Shown: positions 45,005 through 56,727, counted from the stretch's first letter. The stretch: DNA of 64,000 nucleotides from Macrosoma leucophasiata (GCA_036365455.1 JAWQUS010000002.1:62001-126000), one strand, 5' to 3'. Numbers and translations: made by a program. The notes: generated by a model not told the origin, from the sequence alone.

Positions 45005-45370
45005 GAATAATAATAATAATGGCAACCCATTACACGTTCCACTGCTGGGCACAAGTCTCTCCCCTTTTTGGGGGGAGGCCTGGAGCTTACTCCACCACGC
45101 TGCTCCAATGCAGATTGGTGGAGCAACGGGTGAGTGGCCCACCCGCTGTCGGATATTTTCAAACCGCCTATAAGGCCTCCGACAAGGTTTAACGACTGCC
45201 ATCTATCGTTTGCAACCGGGACCGACGGCTTAACGTGCCCTCCGAATGCATTTTAATTTGCCACCAGCGGTCACCCATCACACACCCGACCGCGCCCGTA
45301 ATGCTTGATCGAATAGATCGCCTATGATCTACACCAGCCGCGGGGCCATGCGCGCTTCGTGATATTGTTT
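45005..45370 (-). repeat. LINE (ATT)n-tailed module, longest copy
   Basis: It starts with the reversed tail ataataataataatggcaac, passes cactgctgggcacaagtctc, ccaccacgctgctccaatgc and extends to accagccgcggggccatg, which shows the module to be at least 360 bp. Confidence 0.7.
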
Positions 45371-45474
45371 GCTGATTCCGAACCTGGATCTCTCTTTAAG
45401 TTAATAGGGGTATCAATTCAGTTTTGTTGCATTTAATTATGCTATAAGTCATTTATCTACTTGTATTATAGATA

Positions 45475-45590
45475 ATAAGTACATTGTGTGTATTAAGAAG
45501 CATGTGTAGTTTGTTACCTACTATTACAGATAGTAGTATAATAAGTACATTGTGTGTATTAAGAAGCATGTGTAGTTTGTTACCTACCTG
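45475..45590 (+). repeat. 66 bp tandem duplication
   Basis: ataagtacattgtgtgtatt and the next ~28 bases occur twice at a spacing of 66 bp without visible change. Confidence 0.9.
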
Positions 45591-46064
45591 CTGTAATGCA
45601 CATAGCATTTGCTTTGTTGACCTGACCAATTTTACTTGTACGTCAACTTCTGAAATTCACCGTTTAAGAAAGCGGCGCTAGAACTGAAGTGGACTATTGA
45701 GATAAACCTCATTTAAAGTTCAGGGTGCGACTTGCGACGGACGACGCGACGTCTCTACGCTAACGAGAGGCACTATCGCCTTCATTTGCATACATGGAAC
45801 TGATAGCAGGTTACTGACGATCCTTACCAACCGTTACCTATTTATATGGTCATTGGAGGCACTTACTGTTTGTTATTCTACGGTTGTACCTGGAAAGGTT
45901 TCAAATTGCACGCCTTTTGGAATGTAAGAAATATTCAAGGGTCAAATCTTAAACGGTCGGGTCTGAACTTCGGTAGCTCGGTAGGTAAATTTTGTAACCA
46001 TTTTTCGGACACTGTAATTAAAATTAAGTTTTTTTTGTTTATTTTAACTTTGTAATCATAATAT

Positions 46065-46351
46065 GTTCTTAGGTTTTCGCGAGCTACACTCATTGAAATA
46101 AAACTATTTTTACGGATTTATCTCGCGTATATTAAACTAAAATGATTTTTAAAATCAACCCGACGTTTCGGTCGCTTTTCAGCTTCCGTGGTCCCGGGCA
46201 GACTGAGGTGACATTTGTCTGACAGAAGTTTGAAAAAATTATATGTAGCTACCTCCATCGATTTCGTAAACGCCTTGCGTAGCATTCAGGATTAACACAA
46301 TAAATAGTTTAATATACGCGAGATAAATCCGTAAAAATAGTTTTATTTCAA
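46065..46351. mobile_element. Solo Penelope-type end with inverted repeats
   Basis: ttaggttttcgcgagct at the left resembles the Penelope start at 11130. Arms at about 46098-46143 and 46306-46351 are inverted (aaataaaactatttttacgg, tttatctcgcgtatatta). Between them the minus strand holds the ribozyme-like block. No coding sequence is present. Confidence 0.7.
46155..46205 (-). ncRNA. Hammerhead-like block, second copy
   Basis: The minus strand reads gtctgcccgggaccacgg, agctgaaaagcgacc, gaaacgtcgggttg. The gaaac plus gtc layout agrees with a hammerhead 3' core; ctgaaaag stands where ctgatgag is expected. It matches 12381-12425. Confidence 0.4.
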
Positions 46352-46639
46352 TTTGTAATCATAACCCTACTATCGGACATTTTTCTACGACTATGGACAT
46401 ATGGCTTAGAGACTTATTAGCATTGAACTACATTACTAGCGCTTATTAGACACAATTGCCTAACATCAGATGTAGCATCTCCATTTGACGTCTCCAGTTG
46501 TTATATAAGTGACTATCAAAATACAGTAATTAGTTCCAACGAACACAACTTTACTCGCAATAAATGTCTAAAGAGCAGTGTAATGTCTCATTTGTGTGTT
46601 ATCTTGATCTAATTTAATGTGGAGCTCAGATGTGTCGTC

Positions 46640-46705
46640 CGCGAGACCTGTGGGTCTGTGAGCCTGTGGGCCTATGGGCTCGTGGTCCTGTGGGCCTGTG
46701 AGGCA
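46640..46705 (+). repeat. 9 bp imperfect tandem repeat
   Basis: Units of the type cctgtgggc are repeated about seven times with variation. Confidence 0.6.
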
Positions 46706-47047
46706 CTCACAGTGACACTGTGACACTGCGGGAGATGGACGAGATTTACGATTGAGTTCGAGAACAAGAAAGGCTTGTTCTACAGGAAGTAAGTTGGAAT
46801 TCAATGTTGGTGATCGTGAGATTAGCGTTAGACGTACATTATCGTTCGTATCGACATTTTGTTACCTTGTTTTAGTATACCTCAATAAGGTTATCAGGTA
46901 TATTGAAGCAAAAATGTGGATACAGGTTGTTAACGTTTTCCAGTGCAAAAAATTATGTTTCGTAATTTATCCAACAATTATGACACGTATTTTTTACTTT
47001 TTCCCAGAAATTCACTATTAAACATTTACAAATAGAAAAAATATAAG

Positions 47048-47255
47048 TTCACGCCTTTATTCCTCGAAGGGGTAGGTAGAGGTAAATGCATGCATTCACA
47101 CATACATGAAAACACCCACCATACACCGGTTACGTTTTGGTCACGTATTAAGTACCGAGCCCCTTAATTATTACATATTCTTTGCTCTTGATATCACCGG
47201 GCACATTCTAAATCCGAGGGTGGCACTGTGCAACTTCCAGAAAATGGAAAATTTT
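47048..47255 (-). repeat. SINE S1 3' half, minus strand
   Basis: gttcacgcctttattcctcg to aacttccagaaaatgg, a degenerate reversed S1 end. Confidence 0.5.
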
Positions 47256-47309
47256 CAATATAATATATCTGACAGATATTGTGTCATTTCTATTTACTTT
47301 AGGATTCGT

Positions 47310-47405
47310 TTTGGTTACTGGCGAATTGCGGGTGTTTAGCAGTTATGCTTGAATGTCTACATTTACCTCTGCTTATTCCTTCACCGAATACAAGCGTGAT
47401 AGCTT
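47310..47405 (+). repeat. SINE S1 3' end, plus strand
   Basis: actggcgaattgcgggtgtt then gcttgaatgtctacatttac matches the S1 end. Confidence 0.5.
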
Positions 47406-47468
47406 CATAGTTTTGGTAATTAATATGCACGGCACAATTTAAATTGATCTTAAAACCAGAAAAAAACC

Positions 47469-47532
47469 AAAATTTGATAAATATTTAAATGCTTTCTAAG
47501 ATTAGAAAGCATTTAAATATTTATCAAATTTT
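47469..47532. repeat. Perfect hairpin, 30 bp stem, 4 nt loop
   Basis: The arm aaaatttgataaatatttaa and ten more bases (47469-47498) meet the exact complement (47503-47532) across agat. Confidence 0.95.
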
Positions 47533-47579
47533 GTAAATGTACCGTAGCGCGATTTGCATAGCACCCGCTAAGTAGTGTC

Positions 47580-48530
47580 GTGCACGACGAAACTCACAAC
47601 TCAGACACTCCTTATCTGCAGATAGATATAACCAAGAAAACATTTAAACGCTTTCGTAATTTTAATTGCGAAGACATCCAACTAGGGATTTTATTATTCC
47701 TCTCAGTTGAGATGCAAAACGCTTATCTCTGTTATTGGCAATCTGTAGGCCGCGAGGTGCAGTGATGCAGGCGATGACTTTCCGAAGTTCACGCCAAGCT
47801 ATTTTCCACCGTATCCCATCGGTATACGGCCGTTATTGATGTGTGCGACGATTTAAAGCATATGCAGACCCGGCGACAGACTGAGTGGCGTCGCGTGTTA
47901 GCTAATTACCAAGTATAATGAGTTAATTACAGATTATATTTAACTTGGTAATGAGATCGGTGTAAGTTGATCAATGAAAATGTTTTGATAGTCGTAGCCA
48001 AGTGACGCGTGCTGATTATGTTTGACATCTCCCGATTTCGAGTGATTGATGGCTTGTCATTTAGGGTTGTTACAGCGTAATTAGCGGCCAGTCAGTAGCT
48101 GATAATCAAGACACATGGTAAAAAATGATAAAAAGTCGGTTCAATTAGTTCAAAAATGAACATTTTAATTAATTTTTCTAGGTATAATCTATTCAAAAAC
48201 CTTGTCAGTAAAAACAGCGGATAATTGAATGTTTTTGCGTCGGATTATTTCGTTCATGTTTTTTAAATTATAATATTTACTGAAAGACATATCTTCTCAC
48301 TCATTACCTCATCTACTTATCAGTAATCATGATTTCTTGACATAACTACGTTCCGACCAATTGAAAATAATGGATTGCTTCTTAAATGTATCATCGATAT
48401 CATAGACTTCTGTCACAGCCCGCACTTGGACTTTTTATAACTATTGCGAACGTAAATTGAATCGGAATATTATATTACATTATCTCGAATTTGAATGAGC
48501 AGTGTGATGATGGATCAAAACAAAATCGAG
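47580..48530. other. No gene seen
   Basis: AT-rich spacer with short unsupported frames. Confidence 0.4.
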
Positions 48531-48554
48531 CAATGTAGTTGGCAGCCAATTAAA

Positions 48555-48672
48555 ACAAATAGCTGGCAGCGTCTTGTAACTCCCCTGGTGTTGCGAATAT
48601 TCATAGGCGACGGCGACCACTACCCATCAGGTGGTCCGTCAGCTTATTTGTCAACCTTATGACATAAAAAAG
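48555..48672 (+). repeat. CR1-type LINE tail
   Basis: tggtgttgcgaatattcata, then cgaccactacccatcaggtg and tttgtcaaccttatgacat plus A run follow the layout of a very common lepidopteran CR1-type 3' end (gtgttgc...taccatcagg...cataaaaa). Confidence 0.6.
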
Positions 48673-48939
48673 TGTTCTTTACATTTTTTTGTGTGTGTTT
48701 AGTGATGGTTGCAAATTACTGTGTGATTCAGAATATCGTTTGCTTACTATGGTTTGTACAGACAATATGTAATAATGTACTGGACCGGAAAATAATTAAT
48801 AGGTCTCTTCACAATACATTAAAAAAAACATGCATCTCATACACAACCTACTCACATAATACACGTGATTGTCGGTAAACATAAACAGTTAGCCGCATGT
48901 TGCAAAGATGGCCGACATAGACAGGGCTCGGTACGTCCA

Positions 48940-49060
48940 CGGGCTGGATTTGCTTCCAGTAATTGGTTAATTAAGTCGGAGGAAGTGAGTGGACCTGGGA
49001 AGCGGAGGGAGGGGGGGCGCTGGCGGAGATTGAGAGCGAATCCATTTGCTTGCGAAATGA
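48940..49060. other. GC-rich patch with ttaattaa
   Basis: ttaattaa at 48967-48974 borders a purine-rich stretch (gcggagggaggggggg). Confidence 0.35.
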
Positions 49061-49209
49061 GCACCACGCGCTATTATTATGGGAATGCGCAGGATTGCTT
49101 AAAAATCAAACAGTTAGATTCTGTGGGAAAATGTTCTCCGTGCACCTACTTAGCTATGACTGTTTGAGTGTACTGTAGCTTATTAGCTAGGTTTTTTCAT
49201 TAAATTTGG

Positions 49210-49440
49210 ATGATGCAGAGGCCCGGGAAGATCAAGAACTGACCTACCTTGACCAAATAGGTCGAGTACTGTGTGAGGATGGGGTCAAGAGTCTTAGAAA
49301 TCGGTGTGTATGTATCAGATGAATGATGAAATGAATGAAAACAAAAGAAGAAGAACTAGTAAGAATATTATTCAGGACCGGGGCATCTGACGCTCCACAC
49401 TCTCGGATAACCCAGCGGGAAGATACAGGAACATAAAAAA
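49210..49440 (+). pseudogene. LINE ORF2 C-terminal tail, copy 6
   Basis: gcagaggcccgggaagatc (GPGR region) to cgggaagatacaggaacat; divergent from the other copies. Confidence 0.65.
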
Positions 49441-49444
49441 ACAC

Positions 49445-49860
49445 AAACAAAAATATATTTGCATTACTTTGATAGTGTTGTACTAACCTTTCTAACTTTT
49501 AATAAGGTTAGAACTTAACCAAACGCTAGTCGGTGTCATCAAAATATAAAAAGTAATAACAGATACCTAGTAGTTATAATCTTTGCGTCTTTGATTTATG
49601 ATATTTCATGATTATAGAGTCCCATTGACACCTTTTGCGTACGGAATCATAAGATTAAGATGATTTTAATGAAAACACGTTGTTGCTAATACTCGTGTAG
49701 GCTCGGCCCGTTACTCTGAATGTAACTATCGTTTAAGTAACTTAACCGAATACATTTTACCGGTACTTTGTAACAGCGAGCAATTAGTGCAATTAGACCA
49801 ATAAGCGCAATGGAGCCGTGGTGGTGAGAAGCCTCTGGTAATAAAACAGTTGTATAAAAA
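49445..49860. other. No gene seen
   Basis: AT-rich spacer. Confidence 0.4.
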
Positions 49861-49864
49861 AAAT

Positions 49865-49970
49865 TATGGTCCTCTGCAGTTTGACCTCTGGTTTTTGTAT
49901 AGATTAAAAGCCGCAGTCATCTATGTGAACTGTATCGTTGTTTGCCACTTTCGATACAAAAAGAAAATAA
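49865..49970 (+). repeat. Family A 3' part
   Basis: gtttgacctctggtttttgt to gtttgccactttcgatac plus A-rich end. Confidence 0.6.
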
Positions 49971-50279
49971 CTTGCAAGCATTTTGTTATTCTATGTAAAT
50001 GACTTTTGTTCTTTTAATTTAAACGTTCATAAAAAATAAACCCAAATAGTTATCAATGGTGATATTACTTTTTACTTTTACGAAAGAAAAAATACGACGC
50101 CTCGGTGTGGAATTTCACTAAAAATATCATGGTGTATAAAAATCTTTAAGTAATATGTTTTATAGTAACTTAACGTCAGCATTAATTTGGGTTCAGCTAA
50201 CAGGTATCATTTATTTCTCAGACTTTTCAAATTGCTTAAGAGTTTTATTTATGTTAGTCTACTTGTCGCTAAGTACCTA

Positions 50280-50510
50280 ATAGTGTTCAGCACTATTGTG
50301 TTTCGGTCAGGTGGTAATGTACGGCCCTGTAATTTCTGGCACAGAGGCAACGCGTCTACATTGAAATCCCTACAGGTACAGTATTATGTGGTGGTAGAGT
50401 CCCAAGTGTAGGAGCTAGGCAGCGAGGGCGTAGGCACCACCGCATTACCTAACTTATCTGCCGCTAAATTGTAGTGTTCGGCACTATCGTCACAATGTAA
50501 ATCTATCGTG
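50280..50510 (+). repeat. Two family A fragments in tandem
   Basis: 50280-50375 is a central fragment (gtgttcagcactattgtg). 50390-50510 restarts at the family A 5' end (gtggtggtagagtccc). The order shows two insertions or a rearrangement. Confidence 0.6.
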
Positions 50511-50626
50511 TTCCTTCTTCTACTTCTACTTCTACTTTTTCTATATGGATATCATAATTATGGTAAGCTACAATACAAAACAACACATCTCATACGATAC
50601 AAAAAGTTCTGTAACTTCCTTCAGGT

Positions 50627-51004
50627 ACGTATATTTATCATATTTTTATATATCATATTTATTATTTAACTGCCTCAGTAGCGTAGTGGTAGCAGGCCAC
50701 TCCTACTACGCTGGGGGTCCTGGGTTTGATTCCCGGGTCGGCGACTATCAGAGATAACGGTTTAAAATTCTTTATCTCTGGCTCTATTGGGATATTTCAT
50801 TTTCTGGAAGTTTCCCAGTACCTCGGAGTTTGGTAATGTGCCCGGAGATGGCAACAGGTTTGCCACCTGTTACATGGGCCAAAACGTATACATATTCTCC
50901 GCCGGCGAGTCGTGGGTGTTTGCATGTACCTATGCTTGAATGCATGGATTTACCTCTGCCTACCCCTTCGAAGATTACAGGCGTGAAGTTACGTATATTT
51001 ATCA
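50627..51004 (+). repeat. SINE S1 with 14 bp target duplication
   Basis: acgtatatttatca at 50627-50640 and 50991-51004 flanks it. Head ctgcctcagtagcgtagtgg and B box gggtttgattcccgggtcg. It contains a small insertion (acatattctccg) relative to 22183-22508. Confidence 0.9.
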
Positions 51005-51005
51005 A

Positions 51006-51215
51006 ATTGATGAGCCAGTTGGTCCAACGGTGTATGACGACCGTTTGAAGCGACGCTCAGGGGTTCGATTCCCGTACCGGGACAAATATTTGTATAGCCT
51101 ACAGATATAATTTTTTCGGGTCTGGTTTTGTGTAAGTGTTGTGTGTGATCAACGGCACCCATGATTCAAGTTTATACCTAGTGTGTTTCTGGGAGTGTAA
51201 GGGTATTTTAAGCGT
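51006..51215 (+). repeat. SINE S2, directly after SINE S1
   Basis: gatgagccagttggtccaac head, ggggttcgattcccgtaccgg B box, and the body aaatatttgtatagcctac. It starts within two bases of the S1 duplication. Confidence 0.75.
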
Positions 51216-51234
51216 ATTTAAAATTGAATTAAAT

Positions 51235-51735
51235 TAAGTAAAACTATTTTGTGTGATTGAGTTATAATACAAACTTTCACATTTATCTTTACACTATGAC
51301 GTTTTATAGGCAATAGAGTATAATAATAATATCGTCGACAACGCTGTAACCAACCCAATAGCGCATAAACCACCGTTACCGTGGTACCTACACTAGCTAG
51401 CGTTTACGTGAGTGTAAATCTAGTGCTGTGTGTCGGGTCAACTATCGACTATCGAGTATCGACACTCTGTGTGGCCGACATCGATAATGTTACAGGTTAC
51501 AATCATCGCGAGAAATTGATATCAGTGATGCATTTTACTGTGATATTTTTATTGAACTTTCGAAAGTTGTATCGATTCAAAGTTATCGATATTGTTGTTA
51601 AGTGTCCTAAATATAATCATGGACGACATGGCTTCGATTTCCGTGAATTGAATTATGATCCAACTAGTATGCGGTCTACAGTTTATTAACATCTTCGTAA
51701 AAACATAAGACCATAAAATAAATGCGATGCAACCC
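51235..51735. other. No gene seen
   Basis: Spacer with a 102-codon frame at 51381-51689 that has no recognisable feature. Confidence 0.35.
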
Positions 51736-51739
51736 ATAA

Positions 51740-52015
51740 TGATGACAAGAAACAAGCAGTTCACACGGTAGGTAAATATTGTAGCATAAAGACATACAGA
51801 AACCAGAAATCAAAGTAAAAATGATGCAGATACGTTGCCACCTCTGACACGAAAGTTGTTTTACCTGTGACAATAAATTACGGGGTCATACACAACCACG
51901 GGGTCATTCATACATTATCTACCGAAACATGATATTTGGCGCTTCACGCTACAACAACCATAACTACTAGTACCATTTGGCAGTCGACACATTAGGTGAT
52001 GCCTCCGGCCCCGAA
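51740..52015 (-). repeat. Family A, old degenerate copy
   Basis: aagaaacaagcagttcacac to catttggcag and ttaggtgatgcctccg; block order is preserved. Confidence 0.5.
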
Positions 52016-52042
52016 CTCCAAAACTATAATATCGCCTGAATA

Positions 52043-52066
52043 AGCGTAAGCGTAAGCGTAATAGGA
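52043..52066 (+). repeat. 6 bp tandem repeat taagcg
   Basis: About four units of taagcg. Confidence 0.8.
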
Positions 52067-52425
52067 AAGTTGAGCATAAATCAACGCATAAATACTATGG
52101 ACATCCCTTAAACCATATAATAATATATCACAATTTACACAGCGATTGATCGGTGAATGGGCGCGCGATGACACGCTCGATCTCACGCTACATTCTGCTC
52201 GCCGCTCACCGCTCGCATACTGTCGCGTACCTTTTCCACATGCGTTTGTTATGAGCACAATTTACTGTTTTGTGTTCGAGTTTATGATTCTTTCACGAAA
52301 AACATTTTCATGTAAAAGGTTACCATGACAATACCATACGGGCTCGCATTGAGAAAAATATAAGATATCATGTAGAGCCAATTTTTTAACTTTACAAGCC
52401 CTAGCTTCTAAAACAGATTACTCTA

Positions 52426-53500
52426 TAGGGAGAGGCTGGCATGACGGGGTAGTTAACTTTTGAAAGCTAATAAAACTGATTATATTATTCTTATCAGATT
52501 TTTAAAATATGAACTATTATCTGCTATAATCAGTCTTTCAGTTTCACTAATGATTAGAACTCCTGTTTGATAATTATTTAAAAAAATAAAAAATGTTTAA
52601 TAAGTCCAATCTCCCCATTTTGCCCCTTGGGTAGGATAAGATGGGGCGGTGGTACTTATTACATAATTGCAAGATTATTATTATTATAATGAGTATCATT
52701 TCGTGAAAAGTCTTCAATTTGTGTTTGCTGGCATAATTCACATCTAAATACCCCGTAGCTTCGTCTTCATCTTCGACACCAGCACAACCACAGTGTGCCA
52801 ATGTTTCACACACAGCAGATGCCAACCATCCTTCTGTAGACTCTAAATAGCGACCTACACAATGAAGACAGGGCGTCTTTTCTTCGCTTTAGTCACTTTA
52901 CATTTCTTGGCATCGTTTTTTTGTGGTTTCCTAAATTCTTTTATTCGTTTTTTCTTCTGCTAAGCATCATCTGCCAGCTTCTTTTTCTTAATTGTTTCTT
53001 TCGAATCGTTCTTGTAGGGCGATGAGGTAATTATTGCAGTTTTTCCTCTCATTTTTGTTACATTAGCTGTTTTTCGTGTCGCTGGAAATTGCATAATTTG
53101 TTGGAGGGTACCCTATACCCCATCTTGCCCTCGCATGCCTTGCGAACTTTAATAAATTATTAAACAAAAAGCGGTATTCACACGGCAATTAGTAACTACT
53201 TGCCTGTTTTCGTGAATCTTCACACATATGAAAAAAAAAACACAGTATCTGTAATAACAATATTTAGACCACTAACACTAACCAAGTGAAATGCAAAAAT
53301 TACAAGGCATTTGGCAAAATTCAGTTTTTCCACTTATTTAACAAATTTGACAGTATTTTTACCCGGCCTCTGTGCTAATTGATTGAGATCATGGCGGCGC
53401 ATCGTCGTGCACTAGCGGGATTCTGATTGGTCAAATGTTACGCTGTATAAAGCCGTTGCCCCGTCTTGCCCGCAACCCCGTCTTGCCCCCCTCTCCCCTA
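52426..53500. mobile_element. pogo-like DNA transposon, internally deleted
   Basis: tagggagaggctggcatgac ggggt at 52426-52450 is inverted at 53475-53500 (gtcttgcccccctctccccta), giving ~25 bp terminal repeats. The flanks cta/cta are compatible with a TA target site. Copies of ccccgtcttgccc recur just inside the right end. Only the C-terminal part of a transposase remains. Confidence 0.7.
52640..53100 (-). pseudogene. pogo-like transposase C-terminus with PHD-like finger
   Basis: The minus strand reads KTAIITSSPYKNDSKETIKK, a lysine-rich stretch with RIKEFRKPQKN, then after a frame change TPCLHCVGRYLESTEGWLAS, AVCETLAHCGCAGVEDEDEA and TGYLDVNYA. C..C, ..C..LAH..CAG, DEDE.. is the layout of the short zinc finger found at the C-terminus of many pogo/jerky-type transposases. 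Several Cys positions are lost (WLASAVC, NYA). The DDE domain is absent. It is a dead relic within the element at 52426-53500. Confidence 0.65.
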
Positions 53501-53504
53501 CTCT

Positions 53505-53950
53505 ATAGCTTGATCGGTAATTAAAAGTATTATTAAACGGTTTGACACAGATGTTTGTAAGACCTCATGTACTATAGTAAATGCATTCAAAATTCATTCA
53601 TTCAAATTCAAATTCATAATCATCAGCGAGTGAGTGACGAAATCAGGGTTATAACCTAAGTACATATCAATTGCTTTGTATTTAAAAATTGTGCTATTGA
53701 CATAATATCCAAAGAATTTTATTTATCTGATACACAGTACACACACCCATGTTATGTGGATTTGAAAAAACACGACGAAACGATTCGAGTAAAGGCGTCG
53801 AAGTGCCCTTGCGATTCGTTTTTCTCGTATTGCCGGAGGCGCTGCCGTGCCTCCAGATCTGAGTTGCAAAGTGACGGCTTTTTGCGATTTAATTTAGGAA
53901 CTGCCAATAGATTTTTAAATTTTTTGGCAGTTTTTTAATTGTCGCTGTTT
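53505..53950. other. No gene seen
   Basis: Spacer; includes attcattcattcaaattcaa low-complexity DNA near 53588 that may be a reversed LINE tail. Confidence 0.4.
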
Positions 53951-53954
53951 TTAA

Positions 53955-54068
53955 TATGTCCGGAGATGGCAAACGGTTCGGCACATCGGATTTAACGTAA
54001 CTGGCAATTCGTAAGTGTTTATAAGAATGCTTGAATGCAAGCATTTATTTCCTACCATTTCAACATTA
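53955..54068 (+). repeat. SINE S1 3' half, degenerate
   Basis: tgtccggagatggcaaacgg to gcttgaatgcaagcatttat. Confidence 0.5.
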
Positions 54069-54139
54069 AGTTCCGGTTTATAATATTCTCAATTTGATAT
54101 CTATCCATTCTAGAATTAGTGAGCTCATGAGAGTAGGGC

Positions 54140-54290
54140 TCGCGTCCCGTAGTGTCCGAGACGCACGTCCGCGCGCCAACTGTACCTAGTTATCGCAGAT
54201 TACTGCCCGCGTCGTACCGACCGTGCCGCACTTTGCGGATGTTCCCATTTACCTATTGCACCGCGGCCCTGCCGTGTGCTGTACGGTTAT
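54140..54290. other. GC-rich patch
   Basis: GC-rich segment (gtccgagacgcacgtccgcg) with no gene. Confidence 0.35.
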
Positions 54291-54294
54291 AGCA

Positions 54295-55335
54295 ATCATG
54301 TGTTTTCTGGGAAATTCTAAGCTCACATTTACTTGTGACGGGACAAAACAGACCAGCTAACGACGGGCTGATGGCAGGCAAGACGTTCGCTGGCTCCTAA
54401 CGCTTCATCTTTGTATCTTGAATCTGTAAGTTTATAAAGGCAAGAGTTTAGCGAATCATTATTTATTTTTGAATTCACGTACATAAATGCATTGTTGTTT
54501 GCCAACGTATCATAGAACTTCTGTGTACTCATAGCTATAGACAAATATTGAAAATGCATGCATATTTTAATAGTAGATAAATAAGGTAATGCATTACCGC
54601 TATATCTAAAAGCGGAATTTTCTTCTATAGATTTTTGTTCCATTCAGTCAGTAAATAAATCGGCAAGTAAGAATTATTTAGCAATTATTGTAAGAACGCA
54701 TGTTACTGTTTAACTTTTGCTATTAGATAGCTATGGATGCTATCATAAATTTGTACAATACTACTTATAATTCCAAAAAAAAAATCTGTCTGTGAAAAAA
54801 AGTGATCTGAATCAGCTATGTGACCGACAGTAACTATACTCATTATAAAATCCTCATGAAAATTATATACATGATATCAATAAATTACTGTATCATATTG
54901 TAAAGTAGTTATCTCATTAACACCAACTGGCGCCCCTAGTCGCCATCTGCGGCCTGCGCCTGATACGGTCACAAGTGTATTGTGTGCGCATGCACACCGC
55001 CCCGCAAGTTATGCTGCCAATAAATCTGCATGCCAAGTGTCGCTGCCGTACTGGTTATTGTTGCCATTGTTATGTTAGAGATGGAATAGGAAAGGGGCAA
55101 GATGCAGGCAACAAATTATGACATATAAAAATGGATTACTGGTTTATTCATGTCTAATTCTCAAAATGTCAAACACACCGATGAGTGAACGAAATGTACT
55201 GCCAATTGTCTGCGACCAGTTAATCGCTGAGATCCCTTAATACGCTATTGGGATTATGCCGTGTTTGGTATGCGTTCCCGTGCCGCCCTCGGAGCTTGAT
55301 TGAATTTGATTAAGATGTCAATAGTCACGCCACGC
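54295..55335. other. No gene seen
   Basis: Spacer. A 104-codon minus-strand frame at 54329-54643 shows no domain. Confidence 0.35.
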
Positions 55336-55337
55336 CA

Positions 55338-55628
55338 AAATATGTGGTTCACATTGATGGTAATTGAATATTAGGTACAGCTTAATAAATGCACATAAAA
55401 TCTACAGATCCAAGTCATTTTAAGAAAGAGCGCAGCTTCAGTAGCGGCTGTGCAGATACGTGCCGGACACTTGATTGTCTTAATTAAAACTTAGATCATA
55501 ATAATATTGAATTACTTGCAATAGTAGTTTTAATGGTGGTAGAGTTCCAGTATCGGAGCTCGAGGGTGTAAGTACTAGGTAACAAATTACTTGTCGCCAA
55601 ATTGTAGTGTTCAACACTAACATATTCC
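55338..55628. repeat. Family A fragments in opposite orientation
   Basis: 55338-55400 is antisense 3' end (gtggttcacattgatggta); 55533-55628 is sense 5' end (ggtggtagagttccag, gtagtgttcaacacta). Confidence 0.5.
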
Positions 55629-55651
55629 AGGTTTGTAGTTATATATTATAC

Positions 55652-56070
55652 AAGTGAGAAAAAGAGGATAGATGCCCTAGAAATGTCGTGTTGGCAAAGG
55701 ATGCTTAGAATATCGTGGGCTCAATTTAAAACCAACATATCCATACTTAAAGAACTCGATATTAAACAGCGTCTATCCTCTATTATTCAGTCTCGGTTTC
55801 TCTCTTCTTTCGGGCACGTCTCGAGGCGAAGTGAGACCTCCATTAAACGATTGACAGTGCAGGGCACTTTTAACGGTAAACGAGGACGCGGTAGGTCCCG
55901 TATGCGATGGGTCAACCAAATTAAAACAGCCACTAAGCAGACATTTTATGAGTGCACCTGAAAGGCATCTGCTCGCGAGAAGTGGCGACGGATAGTAAAG
56001 CGAGCCACGAATAAACTTTGAAATGACAATCACGACCACTCTGTCAAGCGTGCAACGACTAAGAAGGAGA
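55652..56070 (+). pseudogene. LINE ORF2, C-terminal fragment
   Basis: The frame reads RIDALEMSCWQRMLRISWAQ, then LKELDIKQRLSSIIQSRFLS, FGHVSRRSETSIKRLTVQGT and GKRGRGRSRMRWVNQIK, a stop (TGA, 55959-55961), then ASAREKWRRIVKRATN. The WRRML.I.W, GH..R, GkRgRGR...RW.dqi and W..iv.r series is a conserved C-terminal region of insect LINE proteins. The only clear lesion in the fragment is the TGA. Confidence 0.8.
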
Positions 56071-56361
56071 AGTTATGTATTATCCCGTAATAACTATCAC
56101 TGAGGCGAAACAACTTCGTCTCAGAGGAGGCAACGAATCTTATTTTTGATCATTCGGTTTTGTGTCTAGATGTCTAAAGACAGTTTTCATTTACTATCAA
56201 TAAAAAAGTAGTTAGTAGTTTTTTTGTGTAATATTTTCAATCCAGAAATAGGAGCACTGTTTTTTTGTCCTTGAAACGTCAATTGTATTTATGCATAATA
56301 AATTAAATTATAATCCGGTAGACAAGTGCCCCATTCGCGAGTTGTTTGCCCATATTGTAAC

Positions 56362-56384
56362 AGTGTGTGTGTGTGTGTGTGTGA
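56362..56384 (+). repeat. (GT)n microsatellite
   Basis: About eleven GT dinucleotides in a row. Confidence 0.9.
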
Positions 56385-56727
56385 ATGAGTGACGTTTCTA
56401 ACGCCCGCGTGTCAAATAACTCAGACCGACAGATGGACGCACAATAATCGCAATATATGCGGTAGTTGGCGTTTTATTTTCTAGTCAATTTTTACTGTTG
56501 CGTGGTTTTGTTGTTAGACTGTTCCATTTCAAATCACCAAGGATTAGATATTTATAAAGCATTTAAATGTTTGAATTTATTACCCGAGGGAATGCTGACA
56601 CAATTTATGTTGCTTGACCAATCAATGTAGGTAACTTAAAATTCAAAAATATTTTCATTAAAATACATCAAGTTCTTCAACTATTTCAGTAGTCGATTGG
56701 TCGCAGCCTCGCACTGCCACGCTTTGG

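Noticed and set aside
54329..54643. 104-codon minus-strand frame as a possible host gene
   Set aside because: No recognisable domain, no splice context and partial similarity of its sequence to local repeats.
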